Assembly: GCF_025144225.1 (NCBI RefSeq)
Contig: NZ_JALXXB010000002.1
Location: 124,001 to 188,000 of the forward strand
Length of the DNA: 64,000 nucleotides
DNA from: Aestuariimicrobium sp. p3-SID1156
GTDB lineage: Bacteria > Actinomycetota > Actinomycetes > Propionibacteriales > Propionibacteriaceae
Reading direction: 5' to 3'
Positions 36,728-45,260 of the stretch are shown here, piece after piece. A program made the translations under genes and the position numbers. The first letter of the stretch is position 1; every line of letters starts with the position of its first letter. A model generated the notes under the pieces. That model was not told where the DNA came from and ran no database searches. It saw only the letters and a program-made list of their open reading frames with translations.

Positions 36728-37408
36728 ATGACTCGCCCCATTGCCCTCGTCACCGGAGCCACCCGCGGGATCGGCCGCGCCGTCGTCGACATCCTGGCTC
36801 CCGACCACCACGTCCTGGTCGGGGGACGCGATGCCGCGGCGGTCGATGAGATCGTCACCCAGCTCCCGTCGGGCGCCCCGTTCGTGGCGGACCTGACCGA
36901 CGCGGACGCAGTGGCGTCCGCCTGTGAGGGGATTGATCGGCTGGACGTGGTGGTGCACTCCGCTGGCGTCGAGATGGGCGGGGAGCAGGCCGACCTCAGC
37001 CGCGAGGACTGGGGGCGGGTGCTGGAGCTCAACGTGATCGCGCTGGCCGATCTGAATCGTCAGCTCACTCCGGCACTGCGCGCGGCGAAGGGGCTGGTGG
37101 TCGCCATCAACTCGGGATCCGGCTTCACCTCGCGAGCCGGGGGAGGGGCCTATGCGGCGTCCAAGTTCGCACTGCGGGCCTGGACCGATGCGCTGCGCGA
37201 GGAGGAGCGCGAGCACGGCGTCCGGGTGAGCTCGGTGCATCCCGGTCGGGTGGACACCGAGATGCAGCAGCGGATCCAGAACCTGGGCGATGACTACGAC
37301 GGTTCGCTCTACCTGCGTCCGGAGTCGGTCGCGAAGGCGGTGAGGTTCGTCGTCGACGCGACCGAGGATGCGGTGGTCGAGGAGGTCTCGATCCGTCCTC
37401 GGGGCTGA
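36728..37408 (+). CDS. Short-chain dehydrogenase/reductase
   Basis: 226-residue classical SDR. The coenzyme loop is GATRGIGRAV at residues 10-19, NSGSGF holds the active-site Ser, and YAASKFAL the Tyr/Lys pair; HPGRVDTEMQQ is the usual loop after it. The Arg after strand 2 (GGRDAAA) suggests NADP. It follows the VOC gene by 22 bases. Function unknown; shorter than most SDRs of this type but complete. Confidence 0.87.
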   Translation: MTRPIALVTGATRGIGRAVVDILAPDHHVLVGGRDAAAVDEIVTQLPSGAPFVADLTDADAVASACEGIDRLDVVVHSAGVEMGGEQADLSREDWGRVLELNVIALADLNRQLTPALRAAKGLVVAINSGSGFTSRAGGGAYAASKFALRAWTDALREEEREHGVRVSSVHPGRVDTEMQQRIQNLGDDYDGSLYLRPESVAKAVRFVVDATEDAVVEEVSIRPRG

Positions 37409-37450
37409 CTCTGCCTGTCGAGGCCCACAGGAGGCCTCTGGGCACGTGGT

Positions 37451-37486
37451 CGTCAGGTGTGCACGCGATCGATTGCACACCAGACG
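37451..37486. repeat. Bulged hairpin after the SDR gene
   Basis: CGTCAGGTGTGCA (37451-37463) and TGCACACCAGACG (37474-37486) can form a 12-bp stem with facing A bases and a 10-base loop. It lies in the 190-base gap between the convergent SDR and glycosidase genes and may end transcription of the SDR unit. Confidence 0.55.
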
Positions 37487-37510
37487 GATTCCTGGATCTC
37501 TGCCACACGC

Positions 37511-37576
37511 AAACCAACCCATCTTTGTCAGCCCTACCTGCAATGACAGGGAGGGCTGACAAAGATGGGTTGGTTT
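37511..37576. repeat. Perfect 25-bp inverted repeat with 16-base spacer
   Basis: Bases 37511-37535 (starting AAACCAACCCATC) are the exact reverse complement of 37552-37576 (ending GATGGGTTGGTTT). The spacer is 16 bases and itself can pair CCTG/CAGG. The element is AT-richer than its surroundings and lies between convergent genes, so it could end transcription on both strands; the absence of T-runs and the length of the arms make a small mobile hairpin or REP-like element as likely. Confidence 0.9.
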
Positions 37577-37599
37577 ACGTGGGAGCGCCAGGGTCAGAC

Positions 37600-39963
37600 C
37601 TACTCCGGGTGCGCTATGACCAGTTCCGCAGCAGCCGACATCAGCGAGTCCGGCAAGTTCGTCCGTTCGCCCTTCACCGCGCCCCGTACCACCTGCTCCC
37701 GCAGCGCCGTGACCGTCCGCAGCGGGTCAGTCTCGGACGCCACGATCCGCTGGATGTGCGACTTGTGCGCCGCCGCGGTCTGCGCCCGCTCCAGCCACTC
37801 CCCGGTGCGTCGCTGGACCTCGTTCGACCCGGGACGCAGCGGTTCGGGCGCGGTCCAGACCAGCTCCTCGTCGACAGCGGCAGTACCGAGCTCGACCACG
37901 AGCGCACCGGTCGCGGCATCACGCGAACCCACCGAGCTCTCGACAAGCCCGCCCAGGAAGCGTGCCCGCCAGGTTCGCCTCTCAGGGAGTACTGACGGCT
38001 CACCCGCGGCAGCAGAGACGACCAGGCGACCAGCAGCGTCGTCCCACTGCATCCGCGTCCGAGCGACAGCTGGCTCCAGGGCGCCATCGTCCTCGAGCAG
38101 TTCGTACTCGCCATCGGCTCCGAGCACCACCCACAGCTCGACGACCTCCGGCAGCTCCGAAGCCCGGGTCCCTGCTCCAGCGTGCGGGATGATCGTCCCT
38201 TCCTGCGCCAGCACGGGCACAGAATCCAGCGGACGGTGCATTGTCAGCGTCCGGTCGCCGTCGTACCTGACGCCAGTGAGCAGGTCGACCCACTGCCCCT
38301 CCGGCAGCCAGACCTTCACCGCACCCATCCGCGTATCGGCGTCCACTGGCGTCGTCACCGGAGCCACGAGCAGCCCACGCCCCAGCCAGTACTCGTTGTC
38401 GATGTCGTAGGAGTGGGGGTTTTCACCATGCGTGTGGTACATCGGACGCACGATCGGCAGCCCGGTCGCCCATTCGGTGTACAGGTAGGGCACCAGCTCA
38501 TGCCGCCAGCGCAGGAAGCGCCCCATGATCTCGGCCACCTCGGGGGAGAACTTCCACGGTTCCTTCCCCAGGAACGGGTCGTCGGTGGAGTGCAGGCGAT
38601 TGATCGGTGACAGGACGCCAAACTGCAGCCAACGCAGCGCCAGTTCGTCATTGCGCTCACCGAAGGCGTGCCCTCCGATGTCGTGGCTCCAGATGCCGTA
38701 GCCGATGTTGGCCGCCGCGGCCGTGAACCACGGCTGGAAATCCAGGCTCGCCCAGGTCGCGATCGTGTCCCCGCTGAACCCGACCGGGTACCGGTGCGAG
38801 CCCGGGCCGCAGTAACGCGACAGGATCAGCGGCCGCTTGCCACGCCGCTCCATGTCCTGCACGTGGAGGTGGTTGAGCAGCCACAGCGGGTCCAGCCCGG
38901 TGCTGCTGGTGGTGCCCTGCTGCCAGTCGATCCACCAGAAGTCGACGCCCTGGTCCTCCAGTGGGTGGTGCACTCCCTCGAAATAGGCCTTGATGAACTG
39001 GGGGTCGTTCAGGTCGAAGTCGACCGGCAGTTCCAGCTCGGGGTCGCGGCCCATGATCTCGCAGACCCGCGCGTAGGAATCCTCGAAGGCCCGGATGCCA
39101 TCAGCCGGGTGCACATTCAGCGTCACCGCCAGCCCGCGCTCGTGCAGCCCGCGCAGGAAGGCCTCCGGGTCCGGGAACAGCGTCCGATTCCACGTGTAGC
39201 CGGTCCACCCGTTCCCGAACCGCCGATCGACCTCGGTGATGTGCCAGTCCATGTCGATGACGGCCACGCTGAAGGGCAGGTCCTCGGCGGCGAAGCGATC
39301 CACCAGCTCCAGGTAGCCCTCCTGGGTGTACTTGTGGAAGCGGCTCCACCAGTTCCCGAAGGCATAGCGGGGGATCAGCGGTGGGGGAGTGGTCAACCGG
39401 TAGAAGTCCTGGATCGTGGCCCCATGGTCATTGCCGTGGGTGAACACGTAGACGTCCAGACGGCGCGGGCTCGGGGGGTGCATCACGCCATCGCTGCCCA
39501 TCACGAAGGATCGTGAATCGTCCAGCACGGAGATCCCCAGCCGGCTGCACAACCCGTCATCGACCGGGCAGGACCCATCGATCGTGTCCAGGGTGCGCGT
39601 GGTGCCGCCGAGGTTGGTGCGATGTCCGCTCAGCTCGTCGAATTTGTTCTCCATGGGCATGCCATAGCGCCACACCGAGTGGTAGCTGTTGCGCGCCCGC
39701 ACCGACAGACCGCTCGCGCTCGGCTCCTTGCCGTCCCAGTCGAACTGGAAGGTCTCGGTGATGACCTGCACCGCGTCCCCTCGCCGAGCGACCGCCACCG
39801 ACACCGGCTCCATGGGACGCTGCGCGACCACTTGGGTCGGCTCGTCCACCAGTCCTCCGTCCGGGTCCCATTCGAAGCGCATCAGCTGGGGCCCCAGCAC
39901 GCTCACCCGCCAGTGGTCACCGGCAATGATCTGGTCACACTCGTGACGCGATTCGTCAGGCAT
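37600..39963 (-). CDS. Glycoside hydrolase family 31 (alpha-glucosidase/alpha-xylosidase type)
   Basis: 787-residue GH31 enzyme. The N-terminal beta domain is followed by the barrel with SVAVIDMDWH, the nucleophile region VDFWWIDWQQG, and SGDTIATWASL with the probable acid/base Asp; WSHDIGGHAFG and the C-terminal beta domains complete the family layout. No signal peptide is seen, so it is cytoplasmic and would act on imported oligosaccharides. ATG 39963 has CTGGAGG upstream. Divergent from the hydroxyacid dehydrogenase (119 bases). Whether glucose or xylose units are released is unclear. Confidence 0.88.
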   Translation of the reverse strand: MPDESRHECDQIIAGDHWRVSVLGPQLMRFEWDPDGGLVDEPTQVVAQRPMEPVSVAVARRGDAVQVITETFQFDWDGKEPSASGLSVRARNSYHSVWRYGMPMENKFDELSGHRTNLGGTTRTLDTIDGSCPVDDGLCSRLGISVLDDSRSFVMGSDGVMHPPSPRRLDVYVFTHGNDHGATIQDFYRLTTPPPLIPRYAFGNWWSRFHKYTQEGYLELVDRFAAEDLPFSVAVIDMDWHITEVDRRFGNGWTGYTWNRTLFPDPEAFLRGLHERGLAVTLNVHPADGIRAFEDSYARVCEIMGRDPELELPVDFDLNDPQFIKAYFEGVHHPLEDQGVDFWWIDWQQGTTSSTGLDPLWLLNHLHVQDMERRGKRPLILSRYCGPGSHRYPVGFSGDTIATWASLDFQPWFTAAAANIGYGIWSHDIGGHAFGERNDELALRWLQFGVLSPINRLHSTDDPFLGKEPWKFSPEVAEIMGRFLRWRHELVPYLYTEWATGLPIVRPMYHTHGENPHSYDIDNEYWLGRGLLVAPVTTPVDADTRMGAVKVWLPEGQWVDLLTGVRYDGDRTLTMHRPLDSVPVLAQEGTIIPHAGAGTRASELPEVVELWVVLGADGEYELLEDDGALEPAVARTRMQWDDAAGRLVVSAAAGEPSVLPERRTWRARFLGGLVESSVGSRDAATGALVVELGTAAVDEELVWTAPEPLRPGSNEVQRRTGEWLERAQTAAAHKSHIQRIVASETDPLRTVTALREQVVRGAVKGERTNLPDSLMSAAAELVIAHPE

Positions 39964-40082
39964 GGAAAAAACCTCCAGGGGGACGCGATGGGCGGGCCAG
40001 TCATCAACCCTATGCCCCGGATCGCGACGCCACAGGTGGGGCGCCGCTTCCGTCAGTGGCGGGTCGTCGATAGCCTGCCCCC

Positions 40083-41066
40083 ATGGCGAAGATCCTGCTG
40101 ACCACCCCTCCCGAAGTCTCCGACGAGATCCTGGCCCCCGACCTACGAACCCGTCTGGAGTCCCTGGGCGAGGTCGACCAGCTCGAGGGCCGACAGCTCC
40201 CCGACGACTTCGCTGACACCTGGGACGTGCTCGTGACCGGCTGGGGAACTCCCTGCGTCCCGGCTGTCAGCGGCACCACCCTGCGACTGATCGCGCACAG
40301 TGCTGGCACCATGCGCGGAATCATCGATCCCGACCTCATCGCATCCGGGCAGATCGCAGTGAGCCAGGCCGGCAGCGACCCGATGGCTCGAGCAGTCGCC
40401 GAACACGCGCTCGCCTCAACCCTCGTGATGCTGCGCGAACTCCACACCTATGACCGCGGGATGCAGTCCACCCGCGACTGGGCCACCAGTCGTCAGCCGG
40501 CGCTCTCGACCGCGATCCACACCCAGCGCCATGGCCTGATCGGACTGAGCCGCACCGGTCAGTGGCATGCGCGCATGCTCAAGGGCCTGGGCGTGCGTGA
40601 GGTGGTCGCCTTCGACCCCTACTTCCCCCCGGACGCCGCCCGCGAGCTGGGGGTTGAGCTCGTCTCCCTCTCGGACGCGATGAGCAACCCGGTGGTGGCG
40701 GTCCACGCCCCGGTCACCGAGGAGACGCGCCGGATGATCGGCCCCGGCCAGCTTGACCTGATGCCTGAGGGTGGTCTGTTCGTCAACACGGCGCGGTCGG
40801 CGGTCATCTGCATGGACGCTCTGGAGGAGCGACTCGTGCAGGGTCGTCTGCGGGCGGCCCTGGACGTCTTCGAGGAGGAGCCGCTGCCGAGCGACTACGT
40901 CCTGTTCGGCCTGCCCAATGTCATGCTGACCCCGCATGTCGCCGGCGCCACCGTCGATGCGCGGCACGAGATGGGGGAGGCCGTCGTTGACGAGGTCGAG
41001 CGTTTCCTCAACGGTCAGCCGTTGCAGTTCCAGGTCGACCCGGCGCGGGCGCACCAGCTCAGCTGA
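40083..41066 (+). CDS. D-isomer-specific 2-hydroxyacid dehydrogenase family protein
   Basis: 327-residue member of the phosphoglycerate dehydrogenase-like family. The catalytic Arg (NTARSAVI), Glu (ALDVFEEEPL) and His (LTPHVAGAT) are all present. The coenzyme loop, usually GxGxxG, reads GLSRTG, so its middle Gly is Ser, which may alter NAD(P) binding. Its substrate is unknown; in actinobacteria such genes often lie in sugar-utilisation clusters, consistent with the divergent GH31 gene. Confidence 0.83.
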   Translation: MAKILLTTPPEVSDEILAPDLRTRLESLGEVDQLEGRQLPDDFADTWDVLVTGWGTPCVPAVSGTTLRLIAHSAGTMRGIIDPDLIASGQIAVSQAGSDPMARAVAEHALASTLVMLRELHTYDRGMQSTRDWATSRQPALSTAIHTQRHGLIGLSRTGQWHARMLKGLGVREVVAFDPYFPPDAARELGVELVSLSDAMSNPVVAVHAPVTEETRRMIGPGQLDLMPEGGLFVNTARSAVICMDALEERLVQGRLRAALDVFEEEPLPSDYVLFGLPNVMLTPHVAGATVDARHEMGEAVVDEVERFLNGQPLQFQVDPARAHQLS

Positions 41067-41090
41067 GACCCGCCGGGCGTCGCGGATGCC

Positions 41091-41870
41091 TCAGACGAAC
41101 GAGAACGCAGCTGTCATGAGCAGGAACGTGGCCAGCTGCGTCACCTCGATGATCGAGCCGAAGGTGTCACCGGTCATCCCGCCCAGACGCCTGGCCAGAT
41201 GGCCCCGCCAGGCCCACCCCACCGCCCCACTCAGGGCGCCCGCCACCAGGACGTAGCCTGCTGCGTTGCTGCCCAGCAGCCACCAGCCCGCGCTCCCCCA
41301 CAGCGCCGCCACCAGGATCCATTCCAGCCAGACCACCCAGACCGGGACCACTCCGGCAAACAGGGAGCCGAAGCCTCCCGGACGGGCGGAGGAGTTCCGC
41401 TCGCTGCAGGCGCCCACGATGATCACTCGTCCCGTCACCGCGCCGAGCGCGATCGCGCACATCGCCCACGACCGGGGAAGCGCAGCCAACGCTGCGACAT
41501 CGACCAGCAGCACCATCACCAGGGTGACCACGCCCATCGGTCCAACGTCGGAACGCTTCATGATCGCCAGCGCCTGCGCTGCCGGCTTGCGCGACCCCAG
41601 GCCGTCGGCGGTGTCGGCCAGGCCATCCAGGTGCAGGCCGCCAGTCAGCAGCGCAAGCACGGCCACCGCCAGCACGGCCCCCAACAGCTCTGAACGCGCG
41701 GAACCCACACAGTATGCGCCCGCAGCCAGCGCCCCGACCACAGCACCCACCAGCGGGAACGCGCCCATCGTGCGCCGCGCCAGGCCCGGGTCAATCTCGG
41801 ACACTGCCGGCACGGGAATGACGGTGAACATCCCCAGCGCCGTCCCGAAGCCAGACCTCCACCGCGCCAT
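41091..41870 (-). CDS. cobS: Adenosylcobinamide-GDP ribazoletransferase
   Basis: 259-residue integral membrane enzyme that joins adenosylcobinamide-GDP to alpha-ribazole, the last assembly step of adenosylcobalamin. The family signature GGLHLDGLADTADGLGSRK (Asp-rich, metal-binding) and MKRSDVGPMGV are present, and six or so hydrophobic helices follow. ATG 41870 is preferred; the frame is open to 41942 but that part is the cobU 3' end. The start lies in a degenerate tandem repeat. Last gene of the cobT-cobU-cobS operon. Confidence 0.93.
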   Translation of the reverse strand: MARWRSGFGTALGMFTVIPVPAVSEIDPGLARRTMGAFPLVGAVVGALAAGAYCVGSARSELLGAVLAVAVLALLTGGLHLDGLADTADGLGSRKPAAQALAIMKRSDVGPMGVVTLVMVLLVDVAALAALPRSWAMCAIALGAVTGRVIIVGACSERNSSARPGGFGSLFAGVVPVWVVWLEWILVAALWGSAGWWLLGSNAAGYVLVAGALSGAVGWAWRGHLARRLGGMTGDTFGSIIEVTQLATFLLMTAAFSFV

Positions 41871-41913
41871 CTCAGCCGACTCCCATCTCAGCGATTCCCC
41901 TCTCAACCCACTC
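41867..41913 (-). repeat. Three degenerate 15-16 bp tandem copies at the cobU-cobS junction
   Basis: On the plus strand CCATCTCAGCCGACTC, CCATCTCAGCGATTC and CCCTCTCAACCCACTC follow one another (41867-41882, 41883-41897, 41898-41913). On the coding strand each copy holds a TGA followed by GAGATGG or GAGAGGG; the first TGA is the cobU stop and the last ATG is the cobS start. Confidence 0.7.
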
Positions 41914-42550
41914 TCTGGGCCAACCCGGCGACGCACCACCACACCTCGCGGGAGGCGGACGCGACGCGGGCATTCAGGCGTCCCAGTTCGTCGCGGTACA
42001 ACCGCCCAGACGCCGTCGCCGGCACCACACCCGAGCCCACTTCGTTGCTCACCACCAGCACTTCGCGTTCGGTCGTGGCGACCGCAGCCAGCAGCTCCGC
42101 CACCCGCTGCTCGATCTCGGGACGCCAGGAGTCATCGTTCCGCTCGCACTTCTGCCAGGCGTCCGCCTCGTCGAGCACGCGTGAGAGCCAGACCGACAGG
42201 CAGTCCACCAGCACCGAAGCTTCGTCCCCGCTGCTGAGCACGGAGGCCAGGTCCAGCGTCTCGATGGTCGTCCAGTTGCCGGGGCGCCGCTCGCGGTGGA
42301 CCCGAACGCGCTCCAACCACTCGGCGTCCTGCCCGTAGTCAGAGGTGGCGACGTACTCCACGCGCTCCCGGTCGGCGAGCTGCAGCTCTGCCCAGTGCGA
42401 CTTGCCCGACCGCGCCCCGCCCAGCACCAGGCACACGCCCGGGCCCGGCCGATGGTCCATCGACTGCACCTGCCCGCGGTCAGCCAGTTCGCCCAGCAGC
42501 TGCTGTGCCCGTGCATCCTGCTCCTCCACTCGGACGCGGTACTCACGCAC
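41903..42550 (-). CDS. cobU: Adenosylcobinamide kinase / guanylyltransferase
   Basis: 215-residue bifunctional enzyme that phosphorylates adenosylcobinamide and then adds GMP. The P-loop is LVLGGARSGKS (about residues 42-52), VSNEVGSGVVP is the family motif 3, and YRDELGRLNARVA completes the signature. A GTG start at 42550 is supported by GGGGAGG upstream; it adds 30 well-conserved-looking residues to the usual start at ATG 42460, which has no good ribosome site. Lies between cobT and cobS. Confidence 0.92.
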   Translation of the reverse strand: MREYRVRVEEQDARAQQLLGELADRGQVQSMDHRPGPGVCLVLGGARSGKSHWAELQLADRERVEYVATSDYGQDAEWLERVRVHRERRPGNWTTIETLDLASVLSSGDEASVLVDCLSVWLSRVLDEADAWQKCERNDDSWRPEIEQRVAELLAAVATTEREVLVVSNEVGSGVVPATASGRLYRDELGRLNARVASASREVWWCVAGLAQRVG

Positions 42551-42577
42551 GACTCGACCTCCCCGTCTGCCTCATCC

Positions 42578-43639
42578 TCACTGCCCGGCGGCGATGCCGG
42601 CGTCGGCGAAGGTGGCCATCTCGGCCAGCACCCGCGCGGAGCACTGTACCAGCGGCAGCGCCAGGGCGGCTCCCGTCCCCTCACCCAACCGCAGACCAAG
42701 ATCAACAAGCGGTCGCAGGTCCAGGTGTGCCAGGGCGGCCGTGATCCCGGGTTCCAGTCCGGCATGGCCAGAGATCAGGTAGCCCTTGGCCTCCGGTGCC
42801 AGTGCCACCGCCACGCAGGCGGCGGAACAGGCGATCACCCCATCCAGGATCACCGGCACGCGGCGACTCGCGGCGGCCAGGATGAACCCTGCGATCGCCG
42901 CCTGTTCCAGCCCACCCACGGCCGCGAGCACGCCCACCGGATCACTCGGGTCAGGGGAGTGCATCGCCAGGGCCTGCTCCAGCACCTGGGTCTTGTGGGC
43001 CAGCATCGCGTTGTCAGCGCCGGCTCCGGGGCCGGTCACCGAGACCACGGGTTGTCCACTGAACACCGAGATCAGCGCGGCCGAGGGGGTGGTGTTGCCG
43101 ATGCCCATGTCCCCGGTGAGCAGGCAATCCGCGCCCGCGTCGATGGCCTCAAGACCGGCCTCGATCCCGACCTCCAGGGCAGCGACCGCCTCCTCGCGCG
43201 ACATGGCCGCACCGACGCTGAAATCTGCCGTGCCGCGCCGGACAGTGCGCGTCCGCACGGCCTCGTGGGGTTCGTAGTCGGTGGCGACTCCCACGTCGGT
43301 GATCATGACCCTGGCCCCGACCTGACGCGCCAGGGCGTTGATGGCCGCCCCGCCGTGGGCCATGTTCGCCAGCATCTGGACGGTCACCTCCTGCGGCCAC
43401 GGCGTGACACCCTGGGCGCAGATTCCATGATCACCACCGAAGACACCGATGACCGCCTGCTGTGGAATCGGTGGCGGACACTGCCCGCTGATCCCCGCGA
43501 GCTGGATGCTGACCTCCTCCAGGAGCCCCAGGCTGCCGGGGATCTTCGTCAGCTGGTTCTGCCGTTCCGTGGCCTCAGCGATCAGGCTGGCGTCGAGCGG
43601 AGGGATGGCGGCGAGGGTGTTGGCGAGGAGAGCAGTCAT
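42578..43639 (-). CDS. cobT: Nicotinate-nucleotide-dimethylbenzimidazole phosphoribosyltransferase
   Basis: 353-residue enzyme making alpha-ribazole 5'-phosphate, which supplies the lower ligand of cobalamin. Typical segments are GVFGGDHGICAQGVTPWP, GDMGIGNTTPSAAL, and LGEGTGAALALP with the catalytic Glu. First gene of a cobT-cobU-cobS operon. It is divergent from cobK with only 41 bases between starts, so the promoters must overlap; the repeated GGGGGTCCT in that gap may be regulatory. Confidence 0.95.
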   Translation of the reverse strand: MTALLANTLAAIPPLDASLIAEATERQNQLTKIPGSLGLLEEVSIQLAGISGQCPPPIPQQAVIGVFGGDHGICAQGVTPWPQEVTVQMLANMAHGGAAINALARQVGARVMITDVGVATDYEPHEAVRTRTVRRGTADFSVGAAMSREEAVAALEVGIEAGLEAIDAGADCLLTGDMGIGNTTPSAALISVFSGQPVVSVTGPGAGADNAMLAHKTQVLEQALAMHSPDPSDPVGVLAAVGGLEQAAIAGFILAAASRRVPVILDGVIACSAACVAVALAPEAKGYLISGHAGLEPGITAALAHLDLRPLVDLGLRLGEGTGAALALPLVQCSARVLAEMATFADAGIAAGQ

Positions 43640-43680
43640 CGGGGGTCCTTTCGGGGGGTCCTACCGGAGGGTGGTGTTGG

Positions 43681-44427
43681 ATGGGTGGGGTGATCCTGAT
43701 TCTGGGTGGTACCGCTGAGGGCCGTCAGCTCGCTGCTGCGCTGTCCGAGCTGGGCTGCCCGGCGGTGCTCTCCCTGGCGGGACGCACGCGGGCCCCCCTG
43801 TCTGAGGGGCCGGTGCGCACCGGAGGCTTCGGCGGGGTGGAGGGATTGCGCAGCTACCTGCGCACGCAGGCGATCAGCCAGGTCGTGGACGCGACCCACC
43901 CCTTCGCCGAACAGATGACTCGACATGCAGTCAGTGCCTGCGCGGCCGAGGGGGTGCCCCTGCTGCGGCTGGAGCGTCCCAGTTGGGGGCAGCATGTGGA
44001 CGCGGGCCGCTGGCACTGGGTGGATGACCACGCGCAGGCGGCCAGCCTCTGCGCCGCGCTGCCGGGGCCGGTACTGCTCACCGTCGGACGGCTGCACACC
44101 GGCGACTATGTGGATGACCTGGGTGGACGTCGCGTGGTGGCCCGGGTGGCCGAGGCTCCCGCCCTGGACCTGCCGGCTGCCTGGACCCTCCTGTGTGCGC
44201 GCGGTCCCTTTGACCTGACCGGGGAGCGGGCCCTGATGCAGCACTACGGGATCCGCGTGCTGGTGACCAAGGATGCCGGGGGCGCCCACACCGATGCGAA
44301 GCTGCAGGCGGCTGCCGAGGGCGGGGTGGACGTCGTGATCGTGCGTCGGCCGCCGACGCCCTCGGGGCTCCTCACAGTCTCCACGGTGTCGGAGGTTCTG
44401 CAGGCCCTCCAGGCACCGGCCGGCTGA
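43681..44427 (+). CDS. cobK: Precorrin-6A / cobalt-precorrin-6A reductase (CobK/CbiJ)
   Basis: 248-residue reductase that adds hydride to cobalt-precorrin-6A in ring synthesis. The NADPH fold starts ILILGGTAEGRQLAAAL; DATHPFAEQMT and TVGRLH are also characteristic, and TKDAGGAHTDAKLQAA closes the second domain. ATG 43681 has GGAGGG upstream. It converges with cobA and has no riboswitch of its own visible. Confidence 0.92.
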   Translation: MGGVILILGGTAEGRQLAAALSELGCPAVLSLAGRTRAPLSEGPVRTGGFGGVEGLRSYLRTQAISQVVDATHPFAEQMTRHAVSACAAEGVPLLRLERPSWGQHVDAGRWHWVDDHAQAASLCAALPGPVLLTVGRLHTGDYVDDLGGRRVVARVAEAPALDLPAAWTLLCARGPFDLTGERALMQHYGIRVLVTKDAGGAHTDAKLQAAAEGGVDVVIVRRPPTPSGLLTVSTVSEVLQALQAPAG

Positions 44428-44459
44428 CGGGGGCCAGCCAGCGCCGGTCCTGGGTGGGG

Positions 44460-45260
44460 TCACTGTCCGCCATCCTGCGGAGCGGCTCCGTCCGATGCCT
44501 GGGCGGAGTGAAGGTGGAGAGCGGTGACCTCCCCGATCACGACGATCGCCGGTGGGACGACATCCTGGGCCGCCACCGTCGCCGCGACTCTCCCCAGGGG
44601 GGCGAAGAAGGCCTCCTGGCCCGGCAGCGAGCCGTCGCTGATCACCGCAGTGGGGGTTTGCGCGGGCAGGCCTGATTCCAGCAGCCGTTCGGTGATCTGG
44701 GGGAGGTACTTGATCGCCATGAGCAGGACAAGAGTCGTGTTGGCCCTGGCGAGGGCCGCCCAGTCGACGCTGCTGCGGGGGTCATCGGGGGGCACATGCC
44801 CCGAGACCACGGTGAACCCCTGCACCATCGAACGATGCGTCACCGGCACCCCGGCGAGCGCGGGCACCGAGACCGCCGAGGTGACCCCGGGGATGACTCG
44901 GACAGGCACTCCGGCGGCAGCACAGGCCAGCCACTCCTCCCCGCCCCGGCCGAAGACGAAGGCGTCGCCCCCCTTGAGCCGAACCACCCTGCGCCCGGCC
45001 CGCGCCTGTTCGATGAGGATCTCGTTGATGCGCTCCTGCGGGGTGAAGGGGCCGCGGGGGACCTTGCCCACGTTGACCAACTCCGGCTTCGATTCCAGGT
45101 CGTGGAGCACCGACACCGGACCGAGTCGATCATGGACGATGACGTCAGCCTCTTCGAGGGCGTGCAGACCGGCGACGGTGATCAGGTCTGGATCCCCGGG
45201 GCCGCCGCCAACCAGGACCACCTCACCGGGACGCAGCGGTTGGCGAGCTGAGCGGGTCAT
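44460..45260 (-). CDS. cobA: Uroporphyrinogen-III C-methyltransferase
   Basis: 266-residue SAM methylase that turns uroporphyrinogen III into precorrin-2, the entry to cobalamin and siroheme. VGGGPGDPDLITVAGL, HDRLG, LKGGDAFVFGRGGEE and the TS motif in PGVTSAVSVPALAGVP match the CobA/CysG-A family. It overlaps the preceding CobB fusion gene by four bases (ATGA) and ends the RS1-controlled operon cobO-cobB-cobA. Confidence 0.94.
   Translation of the reverse strand: MTRSARQPLRPGEVVLVGGGPGDPDLITVAGLHALEEADVIVHDRLGPVSVLHDLESKPELVNVGKVPRGPFTPQERINEILIEQARAGRRVVRLKGGDAFVFGRGGEEWLACAAAGVPVRVIPGVTSAVSVPALAGVPVTHRSMVQGFTVVSGHVPPDDPRSSVDWAALARANTTLVLLMAIKYLPQITERLLESGLPAQTPTAVISDGSLPGQEAFFAPLGRVAATVAAQDVVPPAIVVIGEVTALHLHSAQASDGAAPQDGGQ

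Noticed and set aside
37511..37576. Insertion-sequence ends
   Set aside because: No transposase gene or target-site duplication is visible; only 16 bases separate the arms, so at most a non-autonomous hairpin element is possible.
37459..37995. A 178-codon frame beginning in the intergenic hairpin
   Set aside because: It reads through the inverted repeat and into the antisense of the glycosidase gene, without recognisable similarity.
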